NCBI GenBank assembly: GCA_902168205.1
Contig: CABHOK010000018.1
Coordinates: 268,478 to 332,477, forward strand
Direction of reading: 5' to 3'
DNA length: 64,000 nt
Source of the DNA: an uncultured Chitinophaga sp.
GTDB lineage: Bacteria > Bacteroidota > Bacteroidia > Cytophagales > Cyclobacteriaceae
The notes under the pieces are model-generated. The model made no database searches. It was given only the letters and a program-made list of their open reading frames with translations, and was not told where the DNA came from. This document shows, piece by piece, positions 33,472 to 42,088 of this stretch. Position 1 is the stretch's first letter, and each line of letters opens with the position of its first letter. The position numbers were made by a program, and so were the translations under genes.

Positions 33472-34542
33472 TTAAAAAGCATAGGTTAGCTTCATGCCGA
33501 ACTGCAATTTTCTGAAGTCTTCCGTCAGGTAAAATTCGGGTATAATGTTGAGGCGCGTATTACCGATATCTGAAAAGAAGAAAAATTTAGCAGTTTTTCC
33601 TTTAAAAAAGTTTTCAGTTTCATGCACAAGAACGGCTGCACCTATACCTGACCACATAGGACGGCTTCCATGTTTGCCAAAGTTTTTCCGATACGTAATG
33701 CCGAGGAAGGAACTAATGGAGTTGGTATAGCCTCCTTCGCTTTTATTTTCCAGCAGAAACATACTGGAATAAGATAACTCTATCTTGTGGCTGGTTCGGT
33801 TGAAGCGGTCACTGAAACTTAATCCGATAGAGGGAGAAAGCTCGGGATAAAATTTATCTCTGAATACACCTACACCAGCACCGGCTGTGAGGTATAGGAA
33901 ATCGTGCATTTCCGTATGCAATACGTTGCTATAGCTTATGGTATTGTTCTGCATAATGAACCTGGCCTTGAAGCTTTTTCGGCCGATGTAGTAATTTTTT
34001 GATTCCTCACGAACGCGTGATACGATTTGTGGAAAGTTCTTACTGGCAAGTTCACGCAACTTGCTTCGCTCAGGGATATATAAATATACTTTAGCCGTTT
34101 CAGTTTGTAAAAAGATTTCTATACCCGGGGGAAGCAACTGTATAATTTGCTGATCCTTTACCAAGACGGTAGTCTGCGGTTTTGTTTCTTCTATCGTAAT
34201 TTCTTTTTCATTGTTCAGTTTATTAACTACGCGTATCGTAACCGCCTGTCCTTTTTGATGAGCCGGGATACTTTTTTCAAGATAACCATCCAGTTCCTGT
34301 AGTGTAGCCGGAAAGTTCTCGATAAACGAGCTGTGATTTTCGAATCGCTTCAATTCAAACACTACAAGCGATTCCTGCTCCGGGAATTCCACGCGAATAG
34401 AATCCGGATAGTAATTAATAGCATCGCGTTTGGTTCGGTATATATTCTCGTGGCGTCCGTGGCCTGAAGAATAATTAACCACTTGTGCGTTCAATGTGCA
34501 GGAGGTAATGACAAGGATGAATATAATGTTATAGTATTTCAT
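33472..34542 (-). CDS. Hypothetical exported protein with outer-membrane-barrel-like C-terminus
   Basis: I do not recognise a named family in this 356-residue protein. Signal peptide MKYYNIIFILVITSCTLNAQ. The N-terminal half is mixed (VVNKLNNEKEITIEE). The C-terminal half has barrel-like strands (LYLTAGAGVGVFRDKFY, PSIGLSFSDRF, IELSYSSMFLLEN, FLGITYRKNFG) and ends in FGMKLTYAF, an aromatic terminus typical of outer-membrane proteins. It lies 109 nt downstream of the putative anti-sigma gene of the second ECF locus and may be its target or sensor. Confidence 0.65.
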   Translation of the reverse strand: MKYYNIIFILVITSCTLNAQVVNYSSGHGRHENIYRTKRDAINYYPDSIRVEFPEQESLVVFELKRFENHSSFIENFPATLQELDGYLEKSIPAHQKGQAVTIRVVNKLNNEKEITIEETKPQTTVLVKDQQIIQLLPPGIEIFLQTETAKVYLYIPERSKLRELASKNFPQIVSRVREESKNYYIGRKSFKARFIMQNNTISYSNVLHTEMHDFLYLTAGAGVGVFRDKFYPELSPSIGLSFSDRFNRTSHKIELSYSSMFLLENKSEGGYTNSISSFLGITYRKNFGKHGSRPMWSGIGAAVLVHETENFFKGKTAKFFFFSDIGNTRLNIIPEFYLTEDFRKLQFGMKLTYAF

Positions 34543-34651
34543 GATCTGAAGTGATTTCGGGTTCTGTTATTTAATTTGGATATAGTTATACTGTCTGGAT
34601 GCCGGTGCACAAGGCATTCAGTAATATTTGTATTAAAATTATAGTGAATGA

Positions 34652-35299
34652 TTAGTTCATCCTGGCGATGATGAGTTGACTTCCCTCGGATTCTCCGTTT
34701 GTTGACTTCCCTTTTAGAAATCTGAATTTTTTATTTTTCTCTTGCTGCGTTACCAGTGGTTGCTCCTGCGGAGGAATTATACCTATAATTACTTTCGGTC
34801 GTTTATCAACATCTGTGACAACTTGCTGTTGTGGACTTTCGGGTATGGTTACCGAGGTAGTCGTCTCCTGGTTCGCTACAGTTGCCGTGTCGCGGAATGT
34901 TGCTTGCAATGCAGCTGCAGAGCTATAGGGCTCTTCTTCAATTCTGATTCGGGCACTGTTTTGTGTTATAGCGTTTCCTGGTGTAACGGTCTCAATTTTT
35001 GCCGGTATATCTTTACTTTCAGAAAGTGGTGAATTTACTATAGCCGGTTGCGCAGAATTTATTCCGCCTGACGGTATTGCTTTACCCTGTGTATAGGATG
35101 TCTGTTGGTAAATATATACTCCGGCCAATACAGCAACCGTTAAGGTGGCGGCTATCGAAAAGTATACCGGTCGCTTGGATCTTGTGGCAGTGCGATGGAT
35201 CTCCATGCGAGCCCATAATTCGTCCTTGTTCCAACGGACAGGGTATTGCTCGGCTTCCTGAACCTTCAGGCGAATATTTTTTTCGGTGTTACGTTCCAT
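34652..35299 (-). CDS. Putative anti-sigma factor (single-pass membrane protein)
   Basis: This 215-residue protein has a cytoplasmic N-terminal part (NIRLKVQEAEQYPVRWNKDELWARM), one transmembrane helix near residues 45-63 (VYFSIAATLTVAVLAGVYI) and a low-complexity periplasmic tail. It overlaps the upstream ECF sigma gene by 11 nt, the usual sign of a sigma/anti-sigma pair. No zinc motif is seen. Confidence 0.72.
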   Translation of the reverse strand: MERNTEKNIRLKVQEAEQYPVRWNKDELWARMEIHRTATRSKRPVYFSIAATLTVAVLAGVYIYQQTSYTQGKAIPSGGINSAQPAIVNSPLSESKDIPAKIETVTPGNAITQNSARIRIEEEPYSSAAALQATFRDTATVANQETTTSVTIPESPQQQVVTDVDKRPKVIIGIIPPQEQPLVTQQEKNKKFRFLKGKSTNGESEGSQLIIARMN

Positions 35300-35870
35300 A
35301 ATGGTATCCTTCTTGGGTGAGCATTTTCTTTAAAAGTGCTTTAGCTTTAAACAACTGCGACCGCGAAGTACTCTCCGTGATCTCCAGCATCGCAGCAATC
35401 TCCGCATGGTTATAGCCTTCCACTACAAACAGGTTGAAAACCGTGCGGTAGCCTGTGGGCAGTTGGGTTATGAGTTGATAAACATCTTCAGCCTCCTGCT
35501 CGCTGAAAGCGTGCAGGTCGGGTTCCGGTATAGAGGCATCCAGACTCTCCGTCAGGTTAAAGTTGTGTCTTCTTCTCAGCCACATCAGCGATTCATTCAC
35601 CACAATCCTGTGCATCCATCCTTCCGTGCTTCCTGCGCCCTGGTAAGTAAAGTTGTCAAGGCCACGGAATATCTTGGTGAAGGCCGTCATTAACACATCC
35701 TCGGCATCGGCATCACTTCGTATGTACCGACAGGCCAGCCGGTACAATCGGTCAGCATAGCATTTATATAATTGCTCTTGTGCTTTGCCGTTGCCCTGCT
35801 TACATTTTTTAACGAGGTCTTCTTCAGTCAAGCGGTTTGGGGGTTGTGGTTTTATAGATAGAAATGCCAT
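35289..35870 (-). CDS. RNA polymerase sigma factor, ECF subfamily
   Basis: This 193-residue protein has region 2 (LACRYIRSDADAEDVLMTAFTKIF, then EGWMHRIVVNESLMWLRRR) and region 4 (LPTGYRTVFNLFVVEGYNHAEIAAML and STSRSQLFKAKALLKKML). It heads a three-gene minus-strand operon with a membrane partner and a barrel-like protein. I found no GTAAC-N16-CGTC element upstream, unlike the ECF gene at 9885. Confidence 0.94.
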   Translation of the reverse strand: MAFLSIKPQPPNRLTEEDLVKKCKQGNGKAQEQLYKCYADRLYRLACRYIRSDADAEDVLMTAFTKIFRGLDNFTYQGAGSTEGWMHRIVVNESLMWLRRRHNFNLTESLDASIPEPDLHAFSEQEAEDVYQLITQLPTGYRTVFNLFVVEGYNHAEIAAMLEITESTSRSQLFKAKALLKKMLTQEGYHYGT

Positions 35871-36020
35871 CTTCGCAGCGGTCGTTGCCTGATCCCTGAA
35901 TTCTTTTTTAAGATGTTGCTGTGGCAGGCGAAAGTTTTATGGGCAGGAGGAGGCGGTCGTTAGTCAAATTATAGACACTACCGTGAATGAATAGCCGTTT
36001 AACTATTAACTTTATCGCTG

Positions 36021-38018
36021 ATGAATTTTTTATATCCTTCTTTTCTGTGGGCGCTGGGTGTGCTGTCTGTTCCGATCATCATTCACCTTTTTAATTTTCG
36101 CAGAACAACCAGGATCTATTTTTCCAATAACCGTTTTTTGAAACAGGTAAAGGAAGCCACTACAGCCAAGCGCAGGCTGAAGCACTATCTTATTCTCGCT
36201 TCCAGATTGCTGTTCCTGTTTTTTCTGGTGATCACATTTTGCCAGCCCATCATCCCCGCTAAAAATCAATTGACCAACGACCATGCTATTGTTCTATACC
36301 TCGATAACTCGCAAAGTATGTCGGCACAGATGGAAGACAAAGTGCGCGGCCTTGATGCTGGAATTGCTTTTGTAAAAAATATTGTCTCACTGTTTCCGCC
36401 GGATACCCGGTATAAGCTCATCACCAACGACTTTGCTCCGTTTTCGAATTCGTTCAAAACAAAATCGGAGATACTCGACCTGCTCACACAAGTGCGCCTC
36501 TCGCCTGTAAGCAGAACCATGCAGGAAGTAACAGACCGCATCCGCCAGCAAGGCGCAGCCCATGAACGTGAAGTATTCTGGATATCAGACTTTCAGAAAT
36601 CAACCTTGGGCGCTATACCGACAACGCTTGACTCGGCAACGCAGTGGCACCTGGTGCCGATTCGCTTCGCATCTCTGTCGAATATATTTATCGATTCTGC
36701 TTATCTCGAAAATCCGTTTGCTGCCAGTGGCGAGAAAAATGTATTGCGTGTAAAAGTACGGAACGATGGTAAACGCGATGTCGACCAACTCAGTCTTAAA
36801 CTGACCATTAACAATATACAATCCGGTGCCGCTACATTGGATGTGCCTCAAGGTGGTGTTGCCGAAACTACGTTTGATCTGGCCACCGGATTAACCGGAC
36901 TCAACAAGGCACAGATAACCTTCAATGATTTCCCGGTAAGTTTCGATAACGAATTTTTCTTCGCGCTGAATTTTACCGACAAGATCAAGGTGGTAGAGAT
37001 TAAAAAAGATAATGAGCCTACACCGGTCGAGAAAGTATATGGTAACAAGCTCGTATTTAGTTACCATGGTTTTGCTGTGAGTAATTTTAACTATAACGAA
37101 TTGGCGCAGGCGGATCTTGTGGTTGTCAACGGACTGAATACTGTCGATCCTTCATTGACGAATGCACTGTCAGACTATATCAATAAAGGAGGAACATTGT
37201 TACTGGTGCCGGGTACCCAACCTGATGTTAACAACCTGAAGAATCTGGCGCAGGTGGCGCGGATGAACGCTGCTCCGAAAGGTGAACTGGCTGACCTGGA
37301 CAGACCTGATTTTTCAAACCCGTTTTTTGAAAATGTGTTTGAAGAAAAATCGATATCACTCGCTATGCCGAAAGCTTCGCGTGTGCTCGACTGGGGCAAC
37401 GATCGCGCGGCTATACTTCGATTTAAAAATGATCAGCCTTTCCTTTCACTGTTCAATCGTGGTGGCAAGATATATATACTGGCCAGTGCGCTCGACCGCG
37501 ACTTCACTGATTTTCACCAGCATGCATTGTTTGTCCCGGTAATGTATCGCATCGCTGCGAGTGCGCGTAGAAATGAAACCAAACATTATTATACCCTGCG
37601 CGAGAATTTAATTACCCTGCGACTGGATAGTATAAAGAATGATGAACCGTTAAAGTTAGTGGGTAAAGAAGAAGTTATACCGGGCCAGCGTAAAGTGGGC
37701 GACCGTGTGTTTATGGAAGTTCCCAAGTTCTCGATCGAGCAGGGCTTCTATAAAATTGCTTCGCAGCGCGACACTATAGGCTTGCTCGCTTTTAACCTGG
37801 ATAAGGAAGAATCGCTCATGGACCAATATCCGGGTGAAGAAATAAAAACAAGAGTGGGTGGAGGAAATAACATCAGCATTTTTACAGCATCAACATCCGA
37901 TACTTTCAGCAACGAAATAAAGGAGCGATATTTGGGCACGCCCTTGTGGAAGTACGCATTGCTGCTGGCATTGCTCTTCATTATAACAGAAGTATTACTG
38001 ATCCGTTTTTTGAAATAA
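36021..38018 (+). CDS. BatA domain / VWA-like membrane protein
   Basis: This 665-residue protein starts with an aerotolerance-type BatA domain: FLYPSFLWALGVLSVPIIIHLFNF, then a second helix (LILASRLLFLFFLVITF). A von Willebrand A-like domain follows with an intact DxSxS (D95-N-S97-Q-S99 in LYLDNSQSMS). A long middle region has CARDB-like and glutamine amidotransferase-like stretches (DYINKGGTLLLVPG). A C-terminal helix ends the protein. Members are common in Bacteroidota; the function is unclear. It lies upstream of the toxin-antitoxin pair and the dihydroorotase homologue. Confidence 0.88.
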   Translation: MNFLYPSFLWALGVLSVPIIIHLFNFRRTTRIYFSNNRFLKQVKEATTAKRRLKHYLILASRLLFLFFLVITFCQPIIPAKNQLTNDHAIVLYLDNSQSMSAQMEDKVRGLDAGIAFVKNIVSLFPPDTRYKLITNDFAPFSNSFKTKSEILDLLTQVRLSPVSRTMQEVTDRIRQQGAAHEREVFWISDFQKSTLGAIPTTLDSATQWHLVPIRFASLSNIFIDSAYLENPFAASGEKNVLRVKVRNDGKRDVDQLSLKLTINNIQSGAATLDVPQGGVAETTFDLATGLTGLNKAQITFNDFPVSFDNEFFFALNFTDKIKVVEIKKDNEPTPVEKVYGNKLVFSYHGFAVSNFNYNELAQADLVVVNGLNTVDPSLTNALSDYINKGGTLLLVPGTQPDVNNLKNLAQVARMNAAPKGELADLDRPDFSNPFFENVFEEKSISLAMPKASRVLDWGNDRAAILRFKNDQPFLSLFNRGGKIYILASALDRDFTDFHQHALFVPVMYRIAASARRNETKHYYTLRENLITLRLDSIKNDEPLKLVGKEEVIPGQRKVGDRVFMEVPKFSIEQGFYKIASQRDTIGLLAFNLDKEESLMDQYPGEEIKTRVGGGNNISIFTASTSDTFSNEIKERYLGTPLWKYALLLALLFIITEVLLIRFLK

Positions 38019-38050
38019 ATATTGATGGTAAAACTTAAACATATTAACCT

Positions 38051-38272
38051 GTGAAAACAGTTAGTATTGAATTACCAGAGAATATAAGCGAAACAGAATT
38101 GCAAATAATTCTGGGGGGTGAGCTATATGAGCGTGAGAAACTTACCCTGGGCCAGGCGGCTGATCTGGCCGGCCTTAGCAAACGCGCCTTCATTGAAAGG
38201 ATGGGCAAGTATGGCTTTTCTATTTTTGGTGACTCCGTTGATGATTTAATGGCCGATATAAAAAATGCCTGA
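38051..38272 (+). CDS. UPF0175 family antitoxin
   Basis: This 73-residue protein starts at GTG 38051. It matches UPF0175: VSIELPENISE, ELYEREKLTLGQAADLAGLSKRAFIERMGKYG and DDLMADIKNA, with a helix-turn-helix-like core. UPF0175 proteins are antitoxins encoded just upstream of DUF3368 PIN-like toxins, with the ATG/TGA overlap seen here (toxin ATG at 38265, antitoxin stop at 38270-38272). The gene is intact although its toxin partner is not. Confidence 0.9.
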   Translation: MKTVSIELPENISETELQIILGGELYEREKLTLGQAADLAGLSKRAFIERMGKYGFSIFGDSVDDLMADIKNA

Positions 38273-38726
38273 GATTGTAATTTCAGACACGAGTTGTTTG
38301 ATTCTTTTAACGAAGATTAATGAACTCGATCTTTTTACGCACCAGCTATAAAAAAATAATTGTTCCGGAAGAAGTAGCACAAGAGTACGGCAGTTCCTTG
38401 CCCGACAGGCTTGAGGTAAGGGAGGTATCTCAGAATTCTCTGCAAAAAACGCTGCAACAGATTGTCGATAAGGGAGAAGCAAGCGCTTTCGCTTTAGCAT
38501 TGGAAATTCCTGTTACGCTTGTAATTGTTGATGATCGGAAAGCCTGCAAGGTAGCCTTGTCATTAGGTTTTAACCGTCACAGGAACGTTAGGAGTATTTG
38601 TTAAAGCAAAAAGACTGGGATTGATACCTTCTGTTAAGCCAATACTTGCTAAACTTGCAGGAACAGATTTCCTGGGTATCCGAAAGGATTGTAACAACCA
38701 TTCTGGAGCTAACGGGTGAAAAATAA
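38265..38726 (+). pseudogene. DUF3368 PIN-like toxin gene with three frameshifts
   Basis: A complete DUF3368 protein can be rebuilt by removing three single bases. Frame 1 gives MPEIVISDTSCLILLTKINEL from 38265. An extra T in the T5 run near 38331-38335 shifts to the frame with SYKKIIVPEEVAQEYG. An extra C near 38574 (AACCGTC) shifts to the frame with TGTLGVFVKAKRLGLIPSVK. An extra C near 38671 (TTCCTGG) shifts to WVSERIVTTILELTGEK, ending at TAA 38724-38726. PIN-like toxins cut RNA; this one cannot be made whole. It abuts the next gene by 5 nt. Confidence 0.88.
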
Positions 38727-38731
38727 CAAGC

Positions 38732-39991
38732 ATGAAAATTCTTATACAAAACGCTGAAATACTTGATCCCAATTCCCCCTTTCATCAAAAAGAAAAAAAT
38801 GTATTAATCAACAACGGCCGTATTGCCGAGATCGGTGATAAAAATTATTCTGCCGATAAAGTTGTAAAGGCTGATGGTATGAAGCTGTCTACCGGCTGGT
38901 TTGACCTCGGTACCTATGTAGGCGATCCGGGACTTGAACACAAAGAAGATCTGGATTCCGTGTCTAAAGCTGCAGCAGCCGGAGGGTTTACGGAGATCGC
39001 GGTGCTTCCCAATACATCGCCTTCCATACAAACTAAAAATGAAGTAAGCTATATCACCCGCGGCAACGATACACGCCTCGTAGAAATCCATGCGATGGCA
39101 GCCGTAACAAGAAATAATAAAGGCGAGGAACTTACGGAAATGATAGACCTGCACGAAGCTGGAGCTATAGCATTTACCGATGGACTGAAGCCTATCTGGC
39201 ATACCGATATCTTGCTGAAAGCGCTTCAGTATCTTCAGAAGTTTAACGGAGTGCTCATCGATCACCCCGAAGATATATGGCTGAATATGTTTGGCCAGAT
39301 GCACGAGGGTATTAACAGCACGATGCTCGGCCTGAAAGGTATGCCGCGCATTGCTGAAGATATCATGGTAAGCAAGAACCTCGAACTGCTGGGCTATGCA
39401 GGAGGTCGTCTGCACATGGCCAGATTATCTTCCGGTAAAGCCATTGAACTGATACGTGCAGCGAAAAAGAAGCTGAACGTAAGCTGCGACATCGCTGCCT
39501 ATCAACCGCTGTTGGATGATAGTCACCTGGCAGACTTCGATACAAACTATAAAGTAAATCCACCCCTGCGTGAGAAAGTGGATAACGATGCGCTCATCAA
39601 AGCATTGAAAGACGGAACGATTGATGTGATCTGCTCCGGTCATGTACCGCATGAAGATGAAGGTAAAGAGCTGGAGTTTGATCTTGCTGATTTCGGAATC
39701 ATTAACCTGCAGACGTTCGGATCAAATCTCGTTTCATTGTCAAAGTCTGTAGACTGGAGTGTGTTGCTGGAGAAAGTAACCGTAAATCCACGCAAGTTGC
39801 TAAACCTGGAAATGCCTCGCATCGATGTGGAAGAGAAAGCTAACCTTACGCTCTTCGATCCGAATCGCTTGTGGACGTTGGATGAAAAAACAAACTTGTC
39901 GAAGTCAAAGAACTCGCCCTGGTATGGTAAAGAAGTTACCGGTAAAGTAGTGGCGGTGTTCAACAATAATAAACAGCGTATCGAGGACTAA
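38732..39991 (+). CDS. Dihydroorotase-like amidohydrolase lacking metal ligands
   Basis: This 419-residue protein has the overall type I dihydroorotase sequence (AAAAGGFTEIAVLPNTSPS, NGVLIDHPED, ALKDGTIDVICSGHVPH). The active site is lost. The HxHxR..G metal motif is replaced by GTYVGDPG at 60-67, the second His of the HxxHxS site is R231 (LHMARLS), and the catalytic Asp of TDHAPH is G303 (SGHVPH). It is therefore probably non-catalytic, like PyrC-prime partners that stabilise aspartate carbamoyltransferase. Databases will call it pyrC; a working copy should be elsewhere. It heads the DUF4199 and glycosyltransferase run. Confidence 0.9.
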   Translation: MKILIQNAEILDPNSPFHQKEKNVLINNGRIAEIGDKNYSADKVVKADGMKLSTGWFDLGTYVGDPGLEHKEDLDSVSKAAAAGGFTEIAVLPNTSPSIQTKNEVSYITRGNDTRLVEIHAMAAVTRNNKGEELTEMIDLHEAGAIAFTDGLKPIWHTDILLKALQYLQKFNGVLIDHPEDIWLNMFGQMHEGINSTMLGLKGMPRIAEDIMVSKNLELLGYAGGRLHMARLSSGKAIELIRAAKKKLNVSCDIAAYQPLLDDSHLADFDTNYKVNPPLREKVDNDALIKALKDGTIDVICSGHVPHEDEGKELEFDLADFGIINLQTFGSNLVSLSKSVDWSVLLEKVTVNPRKLLNLEMPRIDVEEKANLTLFDPNRLWTLDEKTNLSKSKNSPWYGKEVTGKVVAVFNNNKQRIED

Positions 39992-40016
39992 TGTCTTCGT
40001 ATCCATAGGTATAGAA

Positions 40017-40541
40017 ATGAAATCTCCCTTATTAAAAATATCCATTCGCTACGGGCTCGTTGCTGGTGCGCTTACACTTGTGCTGATGGTAGCGCTATAT
40101 TATATAGGTACGCACCCGTTGATGATAGCTCCGTACCTGGATTTCAGAATTTTACTCTTTGGTATTTTTATCTTCTTTGCGCTGAAGGAAGTACGCGATT
40201 ACTATCAGAATGGAGAACTATATTTCTGGCAGGGTATGATCGGTGCCGGCATTGTGGTTTTACTGGCAGATGTTATTGCATCTATAGGCCTTACGATATT
40301 TGGAAGTATAGAGAAAGAATTTATGACTTCCTATGTGACGGAGATGACGAAATACCTGGGCACTTTTTCGAAGGAGGATGTTGAGCGGATAGGAAAAGAA
40401 GTTTTTGAGCGTAATTTAAAGCAGTTACCTACGACTAACATCTCGGTCTTGGCAGTTACCTACTTTGTACAGGGAATTTCCATAGGCTTTTTTGTGAGTA
40501 TAATACTTTCAGTAATTCTAAGAAGACAACCCAAAAACTAA
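40017..40541 (+). CDS. DUF4199 domain-containing membrane protein (first of two)
   Basis: This 174-residue protein has four transmembrane helices. It fits DUF4199: IRYGLVAGALTLVLMVALYYIG, DFRILLFGIFIFFALKEVRDYY, FWQGMIGAGIVVLLADVIASIG and TYFVQGISIGFFVSIILSV. A charged helical loop lies between helices 3 and 4. Function is unknown. It lies 25 nt after the dihydroorotase-like gene and 6 nt before its paralogue. Confidence 0.88.
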   Translation: MKSPLLKISIRYGLVAGALTLVLMVALYYIGTHPLMIAPYLDFRILLFGIFIFFALKEVRDYYQNGELYFWQGMIGAGIVVLLADVIASIGLTIFGSIEKEFMTSYVTEMTKYLGTFSKEDVERIGKEVFERNLKQLPTTNISVLAVTYFVQGISIGFFVSIILSVILRRQPKN

Positions 40542-40547
40542 AACTCT

Positions 40548-41078
40548 ATGGAAGAAACAGCAAACCTTGCCACAGTACGTCAGTCCGGTATCCGCTATGG
40601 TCTAATCGGCGGTGTTGTATCAATTGCAATTTTTGTTATTATGATTGTTGCCCAGGTTGATATAACAGCATGGTATTGGAAATGGATCGGCTATCTTATC
40701 ACTGGTGTCCTCATTTTTCTGGCCCACAAGTATTATAAGGAGAACGGAAATGGCTTCATGCCATACGGACAAGGAATTGGTATTGGCTTGTGGTTCGGTA
40801 TTATCTCGTCTGCTATTTCAAGTGTCTTTACCTATATCTATGTTAAGTTTATTGACGCAGGTTTTATAGAAGCTATAAAACAGAAGTCGGTTGAAGATAT
40901 GGAAGCCAAAGGTATGTCGAGCGAACAAATTGATCAGGCAATGAAATTTGTTGAAATGTTCACAACCGCTGAGGCTATGTTTTTAATGGGGATTATATTC
41001 GGAATAATCGGGGCAGTTATAATTGCTCTAATAGTTTCTATCTTTACGCAGAAGAAACATCCAGAACCGACATTTTAA
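40548..41078 (+). CDS. DUF4199 domain-containing membrane protein (second of two)
   Basis: This 176-residue paralogue of the upstream protein has the same four-helix plan: SGIRYGLIGGVVSIAIFVIMI, WIGYLITGVLIFLAHKYYKENG, YGQGIGIGLWFGIISSAISSV and MFLMGIIFGIIGAVIIALIV. The pair may form a heteromer. It lies 2 nt before the GT2 gene, so the two are coupled; a link with lipid-linked sugar transfer is inference. Confidence 0.88.
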   Translation: MEETANLATVRQSGIRYGLIGGVVSIAIFVIMIVAQVDITAWYWKWIGYLITGVLIFLAHKYYKENGNGFMPYGQGIGIGLWFGIISSAISSVFTYIYVKFIDAGFIEAIKQKSVEDMEAKGMSSEQIDQAMKFVEMFTTAEAMFLMGIIFGIIGAVIIALIVSIFTQKKHPEPTF

Positions 41079-41080
41079 AC

Positions 41081-42073
41081 ATGATACATCCGGAGATTTC
41101 CGTAATCATTCCGGCAAAAGACGAAGAGGAGTCAATCCCCGAATTATGCCAGTGGATAAGCCGTGTGATGCAAGCGCACGGCTTTTCGTATGAAGTGATT
41201 TTTATTGATGATGGCAGTTCCGACAGCACGTGGGAGCAGATCCTGAAAGTAAACGCGGCCGATGAACGCTTCAAGGGCGTTCGTTTCAACCGTAACTTTG
41301 GTAAATCGGCGGCATTGCAAACCGGCTTTCGCGCAGCAAAAGGCAAAGTAATTATTACCATGGATGCCGATATGCAGGATAGTCCGGATGAAATACCCGA
41401 GCTATACCGCATGGTAACACAAGATGGCTACCACCTTGTATCCGGCTGGAAGAAGAAACGTCACGACCCGCTGTCGAAAACTATACCTTCCAAATTTTTC
41501 AATTACGTTACCCGTAAACTTTCCGGTATTCCGCTCCACGACTTTAACTGTGGTTTGAAAGCATACCAGGCTTCCGTAACCCGAAACATTACGGTATATG
41601 GAGAGATGCACCGCTATATACCCGTGATCGCGAAATGGGCAGGCTTTACAAAAATCAGCGAGAAAGTAGTTGAACACCGCGAGCGTAAATTCGGAACTAC
41701 CAAGTTCGGGCTCGAACGTTTTATAAACGGTTTCCTGGATTTGTTATCGATCACATTTGTGAGCAGGTTCCGCCAGAAGCCTATGCACTTTTTCGGAACA
41801 CTCGGTACTATATCTTTCCTCATCGGTTTTGTATTTACCAGTAAGGTGATCTGGGATAAAATGGATGCGCTATATTTTTCCAAAATTCCGATCAAACGCG
41901 ATATTACCGACCAGCCATTATTTTTCCTGGCGTTGGTAGCCATCGTTATTGGTGTGCAGCTTTTTGTTACCGGCTTCCTGGCAGAAATGATCTCCATGCA
42001 ATCATTCTCCAAACGCGATTACCTCGTGATTGAGAAAGTAGGAATGGACGCAACCGAGAAGGTGTCGAATTAA
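41081..42073 (+). CDS. Glycosyltransferase family 2, polyisoprenyl-phosphate type
   Basis: This 330-residue protein has the GT2 catalytic domain: ISVIIPAKDEEESIPEL, FIDDGSSDST (D43, D44) and MDADMQDSPDEIP. Two C-terminal transmembrane helices follow (FGTLGTISFLIGFVF and FLALVAIVIGVQLFVTGFLAEM). This is the plan of DPM1/GtrB/ArnC-type enzymes that load sugars on undecaprenyl phosphate at the inner membrane. It is followed 15 nt later by a second glycosyltransferase. Confidence 0.92.
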   Translation: MIHPEISVIIPAKDEEESIPELCQWISRVMQAHGFSYEVIFIDDGSSDSTWEQILKVNAADERFKGVRFNRNFGKSAALQTGFRAAKGKVIITMDADMQDSPDEIPELYRMVTQDGYHLVSGWKKKRHDPLSKTIPSKFFNYVTRKLSGIPLHDFNCGLKAYQASVTRNITVYGEMHRYIPVIAKWAGFTKISEKVVEHRERKFGTTKFGLERFINGFLDLLSITFVSRFRQKPMHFFGTLGTISFLIGFVFTSKVIWDKMDALYFSKIPIKRDITDQPLFFLALVAIVIGVQLFVTGFLAEMISMQSFSKRDYLVIEKVGMDATEKVSN

Positions 42074-42088
42074 CGTTGCTGTATAACT

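Noticed and set aside
38732..39991. Annotating this gene as a functional pyrC
   Set aside because: The metal ligands and the catalytic Asp are missing, so homology alone does not support the activity.
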